Assembly: GCF_001017175.1 (NCBI RefSeq)
Contig: NZ_LCYG01000014.1
Location: 62,001 to 126,000, forward strand
Source: Microvirga vignae
Lineage (GTDB): Bacteria; Pseudomonadota; Alphaproteobacteria; Rhizobiales; Beijerinckiaceae
Length of the DNA stretch: 64,000 nt
Direction of reading: 5' to 3'
The position numbers and the translations under genes were made by a program. The notes beneath the pieces are model-generated. The model had not been told where the DNA came from. It was given only the letters and a program-made list of their open reading frames with translations, and made no database searches. Numbering within the stretch: the first letter of the stretch is position 1; each line of letters starts with the position of its first letter. Shown here one piece after another: positions 16,452 to 24,495 of the stretch.

Positions 16452-18272
16452 TTAAAACATTTCGTCTTCGGCATCTGCCTCATGCGCCGCCAGCACATCG
16501 GCTTCGCTCATCTCAGCCTCGGTATCCTCGCCCGCCTTCTCCGCGCGCTCGATCACGTTGACGATCTGCGCGCCGGGAAACTTGGACAAAACCGCCTGCA
16601 CGAGCGGATGACTGGCCGCCCCTTCCTTGCGCTCGCGCTCGGCGGCAATCGCCTGATCGCGCAACGTGGGCGCACCATCTTCGGAAGACAGGGAGACCAT
16701 CCAGCGCTGACCGGTCCATTGCTGAAGCGCACGCGCCAGATCGTTCGCGATGGTACGATTGCCGGATTCAGCAAGGCTGAGCTCGATGTGACCTTCCTCG
16801 AAACGTACGAGGCGCACATCGCGCTCCAATGCGGCCTTCAGCACGATCTCGCGCTTCTCACCCGCGAGCGCCACAACGTCCTCGAAGCGGCGCAACCGCA
16901 TCGTCGGTTCAGCAGGTGCTGGTTGAGGACGAGGCTGAGGCTGCGGCTGCGAAGTCGCAAGTGCCATGCTGCCGGAAGTGGACGGACCACCTGAAGGTCG
17001 CGATGTTGCAGGCGCTGGGCCGCCGGACGGCAGCAGCGCCCCGTCCTTCAGCGCTCGCAAAGCTTCATCCGGTGTCGGCAGATCGGCCGCATAAGCCAAG
17101 CGCACCAGCACCATCTCCGCGGCAGAGATCGGGCGGTTGGAGGATTGCACTTCGGGAATACCCTTCAAGAGCATCTGCCAAGCGCGCGAGAGCGTGCGGA
17201 CCGAGAGCTTCTGCGCATAATCGAGACCGCGCGTGCGCTCGATTTCCGAGAGCGCCGAATCTTTCGCCGCTTCGGGGATCAGCTTCAGGCGCGTGACCAC
17301 ATGCGAGAAAGCGGCGAGATCGGAGAGGATCACCGCCGGATCGGCGCCAGCATCGTATTGCGAGCGAAGGCCTGCGAAAGCGGCCGGCACATCGCCGCGC
17401 ATCACGGCCTCGAAGAGATCGATCACCTGCGTGCGATCGGCCAACCCCAGCATGTCGCGTATGGTGTCGGGCGTCACCACGCCCGCGCCATGAGCAATCG
17501 CTTGGTCAAGCAGCGAAAGCGAGTCGCGCGCGGAGCCTTCCGCTGCGCGGGCGATGGCGGCGAGCGCCTCCTGCTCCGCCTGTACGCCTTCGGCCGCGCA
17601 GATGCGGGCGAGATGCGCCACGAGTTTGTCCGCCTCGATGCGGCGCAGGTCGAAGCGCTGGCAGCGCGACAGGATCGTGACGGGGACTTTGCGGATTTCT
17701 GTGGTGGCGAAGATGAACTTCGCGTGGGGCGGCGGCTCCTCGAGCGTCTTCAGGAAGGCGTTGAACGCCTTCTCCGAGAGCATGTGGACCTCGTCGATGA
17801 TGTAGACCTTGTAGCGAGCCGAGACCGGAGAATAACGGATGCCGTCGATGATCTGACGCACATCGTCGATACCCGTATGGGAGGCGGCGTCCATCTCCAG
17901 CACGTCCACGTGCCGCGATTCCATGATCGCTTGGCAGTGCACGCCGAGTTCCGGCAGGTGGATGGTGGGTGCGCCGGTGCCGTCGGCTTTCTGATAGTTG
18001 AGGCCGCGGGCGAGAATGCGGGCCGTGGTGGTCTTGCCGACGCCGCGGACGCCGGTGAGCATCCAGGCCTGGGGAATGCGTCCGGTCTCGAAGGCATTCG
18101 AAAGGGTACGCACCATCGCCTCCTGACCGATCAAGTCATCGAAGGTGCGAGGGCGGTATTTGCGGGCAAGAACGCGATACGGTGAAGACTGCGCCTCGGG
18201 TGCGGGCGCGGCCGGGAAACCCGGCAAGGCCGGCTCGTCGTTCAGGGGCGTGCCGGCTGTGGTGTCGTCCAT
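16452..18272 (-). CDS. dnaX: DNA polymerase III subunits gamma/tau
   Basis: A 606-residue clamp-loader ATPase. Walker A is GVRGVGKTT (residues 74-82), Walker B IIDEVHML, and the arginine-finger region SRCQRFDLRR follows. The C-terminal tau part contains a QP-rich linker. The zinc module, usually four cysteines after Walker A, is mostly lost: only C113 remains between residues 90 and 115. The start at 18272 (MDDTTAGTPLN) was chosen because the frame further upstream runs into the SRP RNA gene and would translate it. It heads dnaX-ybaB-recR. Confidence 0.93.
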   Translation of the reverse strand: MDDTTAGTPLNDEPALPGFPAAPAPEAQSSPYRVLARKYRPRTFDDLIGQEAMVRTLSNAFETGRIPQAWMLTGVRGVGKTTTARILARGLNYQKADGTGAPTIHLPELGVHCQAIMESRHVDVLEMDAASHTGIDDVRQIIDGIRYSPVSARYKVYIIDEVHMLSEKAFNAFLKTLEEPPPHAKFIFATTEIRKVPVTILSRCQRFDLRRIEADKLVAHLARICAAEGVQAEQEALAAIARAAEGSARDSLSLLDQAIAHGAGVVTPDTIRDMLGLADRTQVIDLFEAVMRGDVPAAFAGLRSQYDAGADPAVILSDLAAFSHVVTRLKLIPEAAKDSALSEIERTRGLDYAQKLSVRTLSRAWQMLLKGIPEVQSSNRPISAAEMVLVRLAYAADLPTPDEALRALKDGALLPSGGPAPATSRPSGGPSTSGSMALATSQPQPQPRPQPAPAEPTMRLRRFEDVVALAGEKREIVLKAALERDVRLVRFEEGHIELSLAESGNRTIANDLARALQQWTGQRWMVSLSSEDGAPTLRDQAIAAERERKEGAASHPLVQAVLSKFPGAQIVNVIERAEKAGEDTEAEMSEADVLAAHEADAEDEMF

Positions 18273-18301
18273 CGGCTGCAAGGCTTTGGGAAACTCGAAG
18301 G

Positions 18302-18397
18302 TGGGAGGCTGGACGAAGACCCGTTCGGTCTCGTTAGGGCTGCTTCCTTCCGGACCTGACCCGGTTGGCGAGTGAGACGTCCCTCGCCAACCTCCCA
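18302..18397 (-). ncRNA. ffs: Signal recognition particle RNA (small bacterial type)
   Basis: On the minus strand the sequence contains the invariant SRP RNA apical loop, GTCAGGTCCGGAAGGAAGCA, which binds Ffh. The 5' GGGAGGTTGG pairs with the 3' CCAGCCTCCC (with a G-U pair), closing a hairpin of roughly 96 nucleotides. This is the short 4.5S-type RNA. It sits about 30 bases upstream of dnaX, a familiar location in alphaproteobacteria. Ends are set from the terminal stem. Confidence 0.92.
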
Positions 18398-18402
18398 ATG
18401 GC

Positions 18403-18431
18403 TATATGGGCGTTTCGGGCCAGGAACGCAA
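18403..18431 (-). promoter_or_regulatory. Promoter of the SRP RNA gene
   Basis: On the minus strand, TTGCGT (18426-18431) is followed after 17 bases by CATATA (18403-18408), placing transcription initiation six or so bases later at the GGGAGG that begins the SRP RNA. It may also serve dnaX by read-through. Confidence 0.5.
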
Positions 18432-18510
18432 GTGAAAGCGCCCGACCCGGCCTCAGAAGATCACAACCTGGGGATAGGCATCATGCCGCAACCTCGGCTA
18501 GATAGGCTCC

Positions 18511-18921
18511 ATGACATTCCAGCTCGATTCCCGACTTGAAGCCGATACGATCCCGATCGGCGACTTGCCCGTCTCTTCGGTCCTGCTCCTCGACGACGCC
18601 CGCTTTCCCTGGTTCGTGCTGGTGCCCCGTATCCCGGATGTCAGCGAGATCACGGATCTGTCGGAGGGGCACTACGCCCAGCTGGCCCAGGAGATCCGCA
18701 TCGCAACCCGGGTGATGCTGGAGCTGTCCAAGCCCGACAAGGTGAATGTGGGCGCGCTCGGCAATATCGTGACGCAGCTTCATGTGCATGTCATCGGACG
18801 CTTCCGTTCCGATCCGGCCTGGCCCGGACCGGTCTGGGGCCATGGCACTCGCAAGCCCTATCCAGATCACGCGGCAACGGCCCTCATCGAGCGCGCCGCG
18901 ACCCTCTTTGCGGAAGTCTGA
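18511..18921 (+). CDS. HIT family protein (histidine triad variant)
   Basis: A 136-residue member of the HIT superfamily of nucleotide hydrolases and transferases. The triad is QLHVHVIGR: glutamine 89 replaces the first histidine of the usual H-x-H-x-H, while H91 (the expected nucleophile) and H93 are kept. Dinucleoside polyphosphate or nucleotidyl-phosphoramidate hydrolysis is likely, but the substitution makes specificity uncertain. The gene lies four bases upstream of nudC, pairing two nucleotide phosphohydrolases. Confidence 0.9.
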   Translation: MTFQLDSRLEADTIPIGDLPVSSVLLLDDARFPWFVLVPRIPDVSEITDLSEGHYAQLAQEIRIATRVMLELSKPDKVNVGALGNIVTQLHVHVIGRFRSDPAWPGPVWGHGTRKPYPDHAATALIERAATLFAEV

Positions 18922-18925
18922 TTCC

Positions 18926-19828
18926 ATGACGCGCCCCATCGGCTACATCACGAATCCTCTCGTCCGCCACAGCGCAGAGCGGGACCCGGAGGCTCTCGCC
19001 AACGCCGCGAAAGATCCGACGAGCGCTCTGGTGCTCTTGGCCGGGGACCAGCCGATCCTCCAGGCGGGAGACCCCGGAACAGGCCTTCTTCCCATCTCTG
19101 CCTTGAGCCGTTTGCCGTCTCGTAAGGAGCAGGTCTTCCTCGGGACCCTTCAGGACCGTCCCGTCATCGCGACCTTGGCCGCACCTGAGGCGGCGGAGCT
19201 GTTCCAGGACGATCCGACCTATACCGTCACGGATCTGAGATCGATCGCCGTTCGCGGCCTCGTGCCGGCGGAGGAACTCGGCATCCTCGCCATGGCGAAG
19301 TCCCTGCTCGACTGGCACAATCGCCATCGTTTCTGCGCCAATTGCGGAGCGCCGACGGCAGCCGCCCAGGCAGGCTTCCGCCGCGATTGCGCGGCCTGCA
19401 GCGCGCAGCATTTCCCCCGCACCGATCCGGTGGTGATCATGCTGGTCACCCGCGAAGACAAATGCCTCCTGGGCCGCCAGCCGCGTTTTGCCGAGAAGAT
19501 GTATTCCTGCCTCGCAGGCTTCCTGGAGCCGGGCGAGACGATCGAGGATGCGGTGCGGCGCGAGACCTTCGAGGAGGCAGGCGTCCGGGTGAGCGGCGTT
19601 CGCTACATGGCCTCGCAGCCCTGGCCCTTCCCCTCGAACATCATGATCGGCTGCCATGCCGAGGCGATCAGCGAGGAGATCAACTTCGACCGCGAGGAGC
19701 TGGAGGACGCCCGCTGGTTTACTAAAGATGAGGTGAAGCAGATGCTGGAGGGCGCGCACGAGCATTTCGCAGCGCCCTCACCCATCGCCATCGCCAATCA
19801 CCTCATCCGGGAGTGGGTGAAGGGTTGA
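18926..19828 (+). CDS. nudC: NAD(H) pyrophosphatase / NAD-capped RNA hydrolase NudC
   Basis: A 300-residue Nudix enzyme. It has a zinc ribbon with C137, C140, C155 and C158, the Nudix box from GFLEPGETIEDAVRRE into FEEAGV (about residues 198-220) and the NADH-specific SQPWPFP array at 230-236. NudC enzymes cleave NADH and remove NAD caps from RNA. The start at 18926 lies four bases after the HIT stop; the upstream in-frame extension merely overlaps the HIT gene. Confidence 0.96.
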   Translation: MTRPIGYITNPLVRHSAERDPEALANAAKDPTSALVLLAGDQPILQAGDPGTGLLPISALSRLPSRKEQVFLGTLQDRPVIATLAAPEAAELFQDDPTYTVTDLRSIAVRGLVPAEELGILAMAKSLLDWHNRHRFCANCGAPTAAAQAGFRRDCAACSAQHFPRTDPVVIMLVTREDKCLLGRQPRFAEKMYSCLAGFLEPGETIEDAVRRETFEEAGVRVSGVRYMASQPWPFPSNIMIGCHAEAISEEINFDREELEDARWFTKDEVKQMLEGAHEHFAAPSPIAIANHLIREWVKG

Positions 19829-20105
19829 AACTGATTTTGGGGTCATCCCGGACGGCATCAGCCGATCCGGACTTGATGAATTCCCTCCACGTCATGGCCG
19901 GCCTCGGAATTGATCCGAGGATCTTCCCGGCCATCCACGTCGTGGAAACACCGCAACGCCTCAAAGACGTGGATCCAGAACAAGTCCGGGGATGACGGTA
20001 GAGTATTGCCGCGCTTACGGATCCTGGCTTTCGCCGGGATGACAGTGCCAGATTCTGCAACCGAGCCCGGATCTTCGATGCGCTCCGTCCGGGATGACGC
20101 AGGGG
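19829..20105. repeat. Repeat-filled intergenic region with a palindromic repeat copy
   Basis: The core copy of the dispersed palindrome spans about 19890-19997 (CGTCATGGCC...CCATCCACGTCGTGG...CAAAGACGTGGATCC...GATGACG). Flanking partial arms ending in GGGATGACG occur three times in the region (around 19997, 20043 and 20100). No coding sequence is seen. It separates the convergent nudC and pheA genes. Confidence 0.7.
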
Positions 20106-20960
20106 CTACTCAGCTGCCTCTTTAATCTTCTCGCGGAACGGTGCTGCCGGATACACGCCGAGGATGCGGAATTCCCGGGAGAAGAAGTCGAGTTCCTCCA
20201 GGGCGCGCTTCAGATTTGCATCCTCCGGATGTCCATCGACCTCGGCGTAGAATTGGGTCGCCAGGAACTCGCCTTCGAGCATGTAGCTCTCAAGCTTCGT
20301 CATGTTGATGCCGTTCGTGGCGAAGCCGCCGAGCGCCTTGTAGAGCGCTGCGGGCAGGTTGCGCACGCGGAAGACGAAAGAAGTGACAGCTGGGCCGTTG
20401 CCGGTCGGCGCCCATTGCGGCGTCTTCGAGAGGATGACGAAACGGGTAGTGTTGTGGGCCTCGTCCTCCACGTCCTCGGCCAGGATCTTCAGGCCATAGA
20501 TGCCGGCAGCCATGCGAGGAGCAAGCGACGCGCGGGTCGGGTCCTTCCACTCGGCGACCTGACGCGCGGAGCCTGCGGTGTCGCCTGCTACGTTTGCCTT
20601 CAACCCGAGCTTGCGGATGATCTTACGACACTGGCCTAGCGCGTGGACGTGGCTGTAGACGCTCTTGATCGTGCCGAGATCGGCCTCCGGCAGCGCCATG
20701 AGCTGGAAGTGAATAGGCAGGAAGTGCTCACCGATGATGTGAAGACCGGACGTTGGCAGAAGGTGGTGGATATCCGCCACCCGGCCCGCAATCGAGTTCT
20801 CGATCGGGATCATGGCGAGACCCGCCTGCCCCTCGGTCACGGCGGCGAAGGCATCCTCGAAGGTGGCGCAGGGCAGCACCTCCCAATCAGGATACATCTC
20901 CGAGCAGGCGATGTGGGAATTGGCCCCCGGCTCACCCTGGAATGAAATGACCTTCTTCAT
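20106..20960 (-). CDS. pheA: Prephenate dehydratase
   Basis: A 284-residue monofunctional enzyme converting prephenate to phenylpyruvate for phenylalanine synthesis. The catalytic domain shows [15 protein letters not shown] at the N-terminus, [10 protein letters not shown] and the catalytic [10 protein letters not shown]-terminal ACT regulatory domain starts near residue 195 ([24 protein letters not shown]). In place of the classical Phe-binding ESRP it has ESYM. No chorismate mutase domain is fused, unlike the E. coli protein. The start overlaps the kdsB stop by four bases. Confidence 0.95.
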   Translation of the reverse strand: MKKVISFQGEPGANSHIACSEMYPDWEVLPCATFEDAFAAVTEGQAGLAMIPIENSIAGRVADIHHLLPTSGLHIIGEHFLPIHFQLMALPEADLGTIKSVYSHVHALGQCRKIIRKLGLKANVAGDTAGSARQVAEWKDPTRASLAPRMAAGIYGLKILAEDVEDEAHNTTRFVILSKTPQWAPTGNGPAVTSFVFRVRNLPAALYKALGGFATNGINMTKLESYMLEGEFLATQFYAEVDGHPEDANLKRALEELDFFSREFRILGVYPAAPFREKIKEAAE

Positions 20961-21700
20961 GCTGTCCTCCGGGCCGCGATGATCCCGCGGGCTCTGTCCA
21001 GATCGTGGGGGGTATCGACGCCGAGCGGCACATCGTCGACGACGATGGCATCGATCCGCATCCCGGCCTCTAGCGCCCGCAGCTGCTCCAGCTTCTCGCG
21101 AAGCTCCAGCGGTGAAGGCCGCAGGCCGACGAAGCGCTGCAGGGCCTTACGGCGATACGCATAGAGGCCGATGTGATGATAGAGCGGGCCGTCGCCATAA
21201 GGGGCCGTAGCCCTGGTAAAGTAGAGAGCGCGGAAACGGCCAGACGACACTTGAGCGCCGACCATCTTCACCACGTTGGGATTGGTCTTCTCCTCCTCGC
21301 GCTCGATCACGGCCACGAGGGTCGCGAGATCGACATCCGGATCGGCAAGAGGGGCGATCGAGGCGGCGATGATGCGCGGATCGATAGTCGGAAGGTCCCC
21401 CTGGACGTTCACGATGACATCGTGCCGTCCCTCCGGATCGATCTTTTCCACAGCCTCGAAGATCCGGTCGGAGCCGGAGGCGTGGTCTGCCCGGGTCAGG
21501 ACGGCCTTGCCGTGAGCGCGGGCCACAACCTCGGCGATTTCAGGCGAGTCGGTGGCGACAACCACAGGCCCGATCCCGGCCTCCATGGCCCGGCGCCAGA
21601 CATGCACGATCATGGGCTCGCCCGCGATATCGACAAGGGGCTTGTTCGGCAGGCGGGTGGCGGCAAGGCGGGCGGGGATGAGGACGAGGGGATCGGACAT
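20957..21700 (-). CDS. kdsB: 3-deoxy-manno-octulosonate cytidylyltransferase
   Basis: A 247-residue nucleotidyltransferase that activates KDO with CTP for lipopolysaccharide inner-core synthesis. The N-terminal signature [17 protein letters not shown], the VVVATDS segment, NVQGDLP and the IGLYAYRR stretch are all typical. The start at 21700 ([11 protein letters not shown]) aligns with the family; the open frame extends to 21757 without conserved sequence. It is upstream of pheA on the same strand with a four-base overlap. Confidence 0.95.
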   Translation of the reverse strand: MSDPLVLIPARLAATRLPNKPLVDIAGEPMIVHVWRRAMEAGIGPVVVATDSPEIAEVVARAHGKAVLTRADHASGSDRIFEAVEKIDPEGRHDVIVNVQGDLPTIDPRIIAASIAPLADPDVDLATLVAVIEREEEKTNPNVVKMVGAQVSSGRFRALYFTRATAPYGDGPLYHHIGLYAYRRKALQRFVGLRPSPLELREKLEQLRALEAGMRIDAIVVDDVPLGVDTPHDLDRARGIIAARRTA

Positions 21701-21968
21701 GGCGCAGTCTTTGAGGAAAAGCTGCGCGTCCTTAGCAAGGCAGGTCCTGTTTGTCATGCGCTCTGCGGCAATGGATTCAGGGACCTCCTCCCTTCCTCCG
21801 GCGTTTGGGATCGAAACTGCGACTAATGGAACGGCAAAACCTGAAAGAACCCCATTGTCAAAACCCCTTCACTACGGCTAAGCAACGCCGCGTATCCCGG
21901 GCATCCGCCCGCGGAGCCGTTCTGTTTGCGCTGGGTTTCGCCGTGCCAAGGCGAGGAGAGCCTAACCT

Positions 21969-22511
21969 ATGAATATCGAGACCAATAAGATCGCGGGCGC
22001 CGTCTTCGGTACGCTTCTCTTCGTGGTCGGCGTCAATGTCATCGCCGGCGGCCTGTTCTCGCCTCACAAGCCTGCCGTTCCGGGCTATGACCTCCCGGGA
22101 GCCGAAGAGGCTGCTGCCGGTGGCGCAGGCGGTGCTCCGGCGGCTCCGGCCCAGCCCCTCCCCGTTCTCCTGGCCAGCGCCGATCCGGCGAAGGGCCAGG
22201 CCTCGGCCAAGAAATGCGCCTCCTGCCATACGTTCGAGAAGGGCGGCGCGAACAAGGTCGGCCCGAATCTCTATGGTGTCGTCGGTCGTCCGGTCGCCTC
22301 GCACGAAGGCTTCAACTATTCGGCAGCCCTGAAGGGCAAGGGCGGCGAGTGGACCTATGACACACTCTTCGCCTTCATCCACAATCCGAAGCAGACCGTT
22401 CCTGGCACGATCATGGCCTTTGCCGGCATCGCCCAGGACAAGGAGCGTGCCGATCTGCTGGCTTACCTGCGGACCCTGTCCGACAACCCGGCCCCGCTCC
22501 CGGCCCCGTAA
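21969..22511 (+). CDS. Membrane-anchored c-type cytochrome (CycM-like)
   Basis: A 180-residue class I cytochrome c. An uncleaved N-terminal membrane anchor (about residues 10-28) is followed by an Ala/Gly/Pro-rich tether and a periplasmic heme domain with CASCH at 83-87 and the probable methionine ligand in GTIMAFAGI. This arrangement matches the CycM/cytochrome c552 that shuttles electrons from the bc1 complex to cytochrome oxidase in rhizobia. A good ribosome site (GAGGAGA) precedes the ATG, and a strong terminator follows. Confidence 0.93.
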   Translation: MNIETNKIAGAVFGTLLFVVGVNVIAGGLFSPHKPAVPGYDLPGAEEAAAGGAGGAPAAPAQPLPVLLASADPAKGQASAKKCASCHTFEKGGANKVGPNLYGVVGRPVASHEGFNYSAALKGKGGEWTYDTLFAFIHNPKQTVPGTIMAFAGIAQDKERADLLAYLRTLSDNPAPLPAP

Positions 22512-22538
22512 GGCCGAGCAGAGACACAGAGTTTCAGC

Positions 22539-22570
22539 AAAGCCGGGCCTTGTGCCCGGCTTTTGTTTTG
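22539..22570 (+). terminator. Rho-independent terminator after the cytochrome gene
   Basis: AAAGCCGGGC / GCCCGGCTTT with a four-to-five-base CTTGT-like loop is followed by TTTTGTTTTG. The loop and GC core resemble one arm of the dispersed palindrome, as does the yidC terminator. Confidence 0.85.
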
Positions 22571-22650
22571 CCCACTCTCCCTTGCGTTCGCTCTCAAGCG
22601 CACAAAAATGTAACCTGACGACAGACGCCTCGTCCTTCAGGAGACGCCTT

Positions 22651-24495
22651 GTGATCCGTACCCTTCTGCCAAGCTTCCTGGCCGCCTGCCTTGCCTTCAC
22701 CCCCCTCGCAGCCCAGGAAGCCCAATGGCGGCACGGTGCGGCCCTCCTCGGGGAGCCGAAATATCCTGCCGGCTTCAAGCAGTTCGACTATGTGAACCCG
22801 AGCGCTCCCAAGGGGGGCCTGGTTCGACTCGGAGCGCAAGGCACCTTTGACAGCTTCAACATCGTGGTCGCGGGCGTGAAGGGCTCTCCCGAACAGGGAT
22901 TGAGCCTCGTCTACGAAACCTTGACCACCCCATCGTTTGACGAACCAAGTGCGGCTTATGGCCTGCTGGCGGAGGCTTTTTCGTATCCGGAGGATTTTTC
23001 CTCCGTCAGCTTCCGTCTGCGCCCGGAGGCCAAGTGGCACGATGGAAAGCCGGTGACGGCGGATGATGTCATCTTTTCGTTCGAGGCTTTGAAGGCCAAC
23101 AGTCCGACTTATGCCTTCTACTACGCCAACGTCACCAAGGCAGAGAAGCTGGGCGAGCGCGAGGTCAAGTTCACCTTCAACGAGAAGGGCAATCGCGAGC
23201 TGCCGCAGATCATGGGGCAGCTCACCGTGTTGCCGAAGCACTGGTGGGAAGGCACGACCCCGGATGGACGCAAGCGCGATATCACGCAGACAACCCTCGA
23301 GCCACCGCTTGGCTCAGGCCCCTATCGCCTCAAAAACTTCGATACTGGTCGCAACGCGACCTACGAACGCGTGAAGGATTATTGGGGCTCCGACCTCAAC
23401 GTGAATGTCGGACAAAACAATTTCGAAGAGATCCGATACGAATATTACCGCGATGCGACTGTGCTGCTGGAAGCCTTCAAGGCGGATCGCATCGATTTTC
23501 GCTCCGAGAACAGCGCTCGCAACTGGGCGACGGGGTATGACTTCCCGGCTCGCCATGAAGGTCGCGTCGTTCTTGAGGAATTCCCGCTCCGCGCATCCGG
23601 TGTCATGCAGGCTTTCGTGCTCAACCTGAGGCGCGACAAGTTCAAGGACGAGCGCGTGCGCCGCGCTTTCAATCTCGCCTTCCCGTTCGAAGAGCTCAAC
23701 AAGACCGTCTTCTACGGCCTCTACGAGCGGGTCGGAAGCTACTTCCACGGGCTTGAACTTGCCTCATCAGGACTTCCGGAAGGCACGGAGCTGGAGATTC
23801 TGGAGGCCCTCCGAGACAAGGTTCCGCCATCGGTCTTCACGACGCCGTACAAGAACCCCGTCAACGACACGAACGAAGCGGTCCGCAACAACTTGCGCGA
23901 AGCGGACCGTCTCCTGCGCGAGGCCGGCTGGGAAGTCAAGAACGGCCGTCGCGTCAACGCGAAGGGCGAGCCCTTGAGTGTTGAGCTTCTGAGCAGTAGC
24001 CCCAATGAGGAGCGTGTCTTCCTGCCTTACAAGGCTGTTCTTGAACGCCTCGGCATTGGGGTGACGGTCCGGAGCGTCGACGATGTGCAATACACAAACC
24101 GGACCCGTTCTTTTGATTTCGACATCACCACTGGCCTGTGGGGACAATCCCTGTCACCCGGCAATGAGCAGCGCGAGTTCTGGGGCTCCCAAGCGGCGCA
24201 GCGCGAGGGCTCGCGTAATCTCGCTGGCATTGCCGATCCTGCGGTCGATGCTTTGATCGACAGGATCATCTTCGCCAAGGATCGTGAAGAGCTGGTTGCA
24301 GCCACAAAGGCCCTCGACCGTGTTCTGCTGGCGCACAATTACGTCGTGCCGCAATGGACGTCTCTGAAGCAGCGCACTGCTCGGTGGGACCGCTACAGCC
24401 ATCCGGATGTGATGCCGCGTTACGCAGGCTCCGCCTTTCCTACCGTCTGGTGGTATGACGAGGCCAAAGCCGCAAAAACCGGAGCACCGCGATGA
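22651..24495 (+). CDS. ABC transporter periplasmic binding protein, family 5 (YejA-like), Sec-exported
   Basis: A 614-residue solute-binding protein of the peptide/nickel class. The start is GTG at 22651 with AGGAGA six bases upstream, giving a Sec signal peptide (LLPSFLAACLAFTPLAAQE). YejA-like landmarks include FKQFDYVNPSAPKGG, LGSGPYRLKNF, NVNVGQNNFEEIRYEYYRD and the C-terminal WWYDEAKAAKTG. E. coli YejA delivers oligopeptides, including microcin C, to YejBEF. The next gene is a tandem paralogue overlapping by four bases. Here an oligopeptide role is inferred. Confidence 0.9.
   Translation: MIRTLLPSFLAACLAFTPLAAQEAQWRHGAALLGEPKYPAGFKQFDYVNPSAPKGGLVRLGAQGTFDSFNIVVAGVKGSPEQGLSLVYETLTTPSFDEPSAAYGLLAEAFSYPEDFSSVSFRLRPEAKWHDGKPVTADDVIFSFEALKANSPTYAFYYANVTKAEKLGEREVKFTFNEKGNRELPQIMGQLTVLPKHWWEGTTPDGRKRDITQTTLEPPLGSGPYRLKNFDTGRNATYERVKDYWGSDLNVNVGQNNFEEIRYEYYRDATVLLEAFKADRIDFRSENSARNWATGYDFPARHEGRVVLEEFPLRASGVMQAFVLNLRRDKFKDERVRRAFNLAFPFEELNKTVFYGLYERVGSYFHGLELASSGLPEGTELEILEALRDKVPPSVFTTPYKNPVNDTNEAVRNNLREADRLLREAGWEVKNGRRVNAKGEPLSVELLSSSPNEERVFLPYKAVLERLGIGVTVRSVDDVQYTNRTRSFDFDITTGLWGQSLSPGNEQREFWGSQAAQREGSRNLAGIADPAVDALIDRIIFAKDREELVAATKALDRVLLAHNYVVPQWTSLKQRTARWDRYSHPDVMPRYAGSAFPTVWWYDEAKAAKTGAPR

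Noticed and set aside
18273-18398. A 42-residue N-terminal extension of dnaX
   Set aside because: It is a translation of the SRP RNA gene, whose conserved apical loop is clear.
19829-20105. Possible CRISPR array because of recurring GGGATGACG and CCACGTC words
   Set aside because: The copies are imperfect and irregularly spaced and form palindromes, not direct repeats with spacers.
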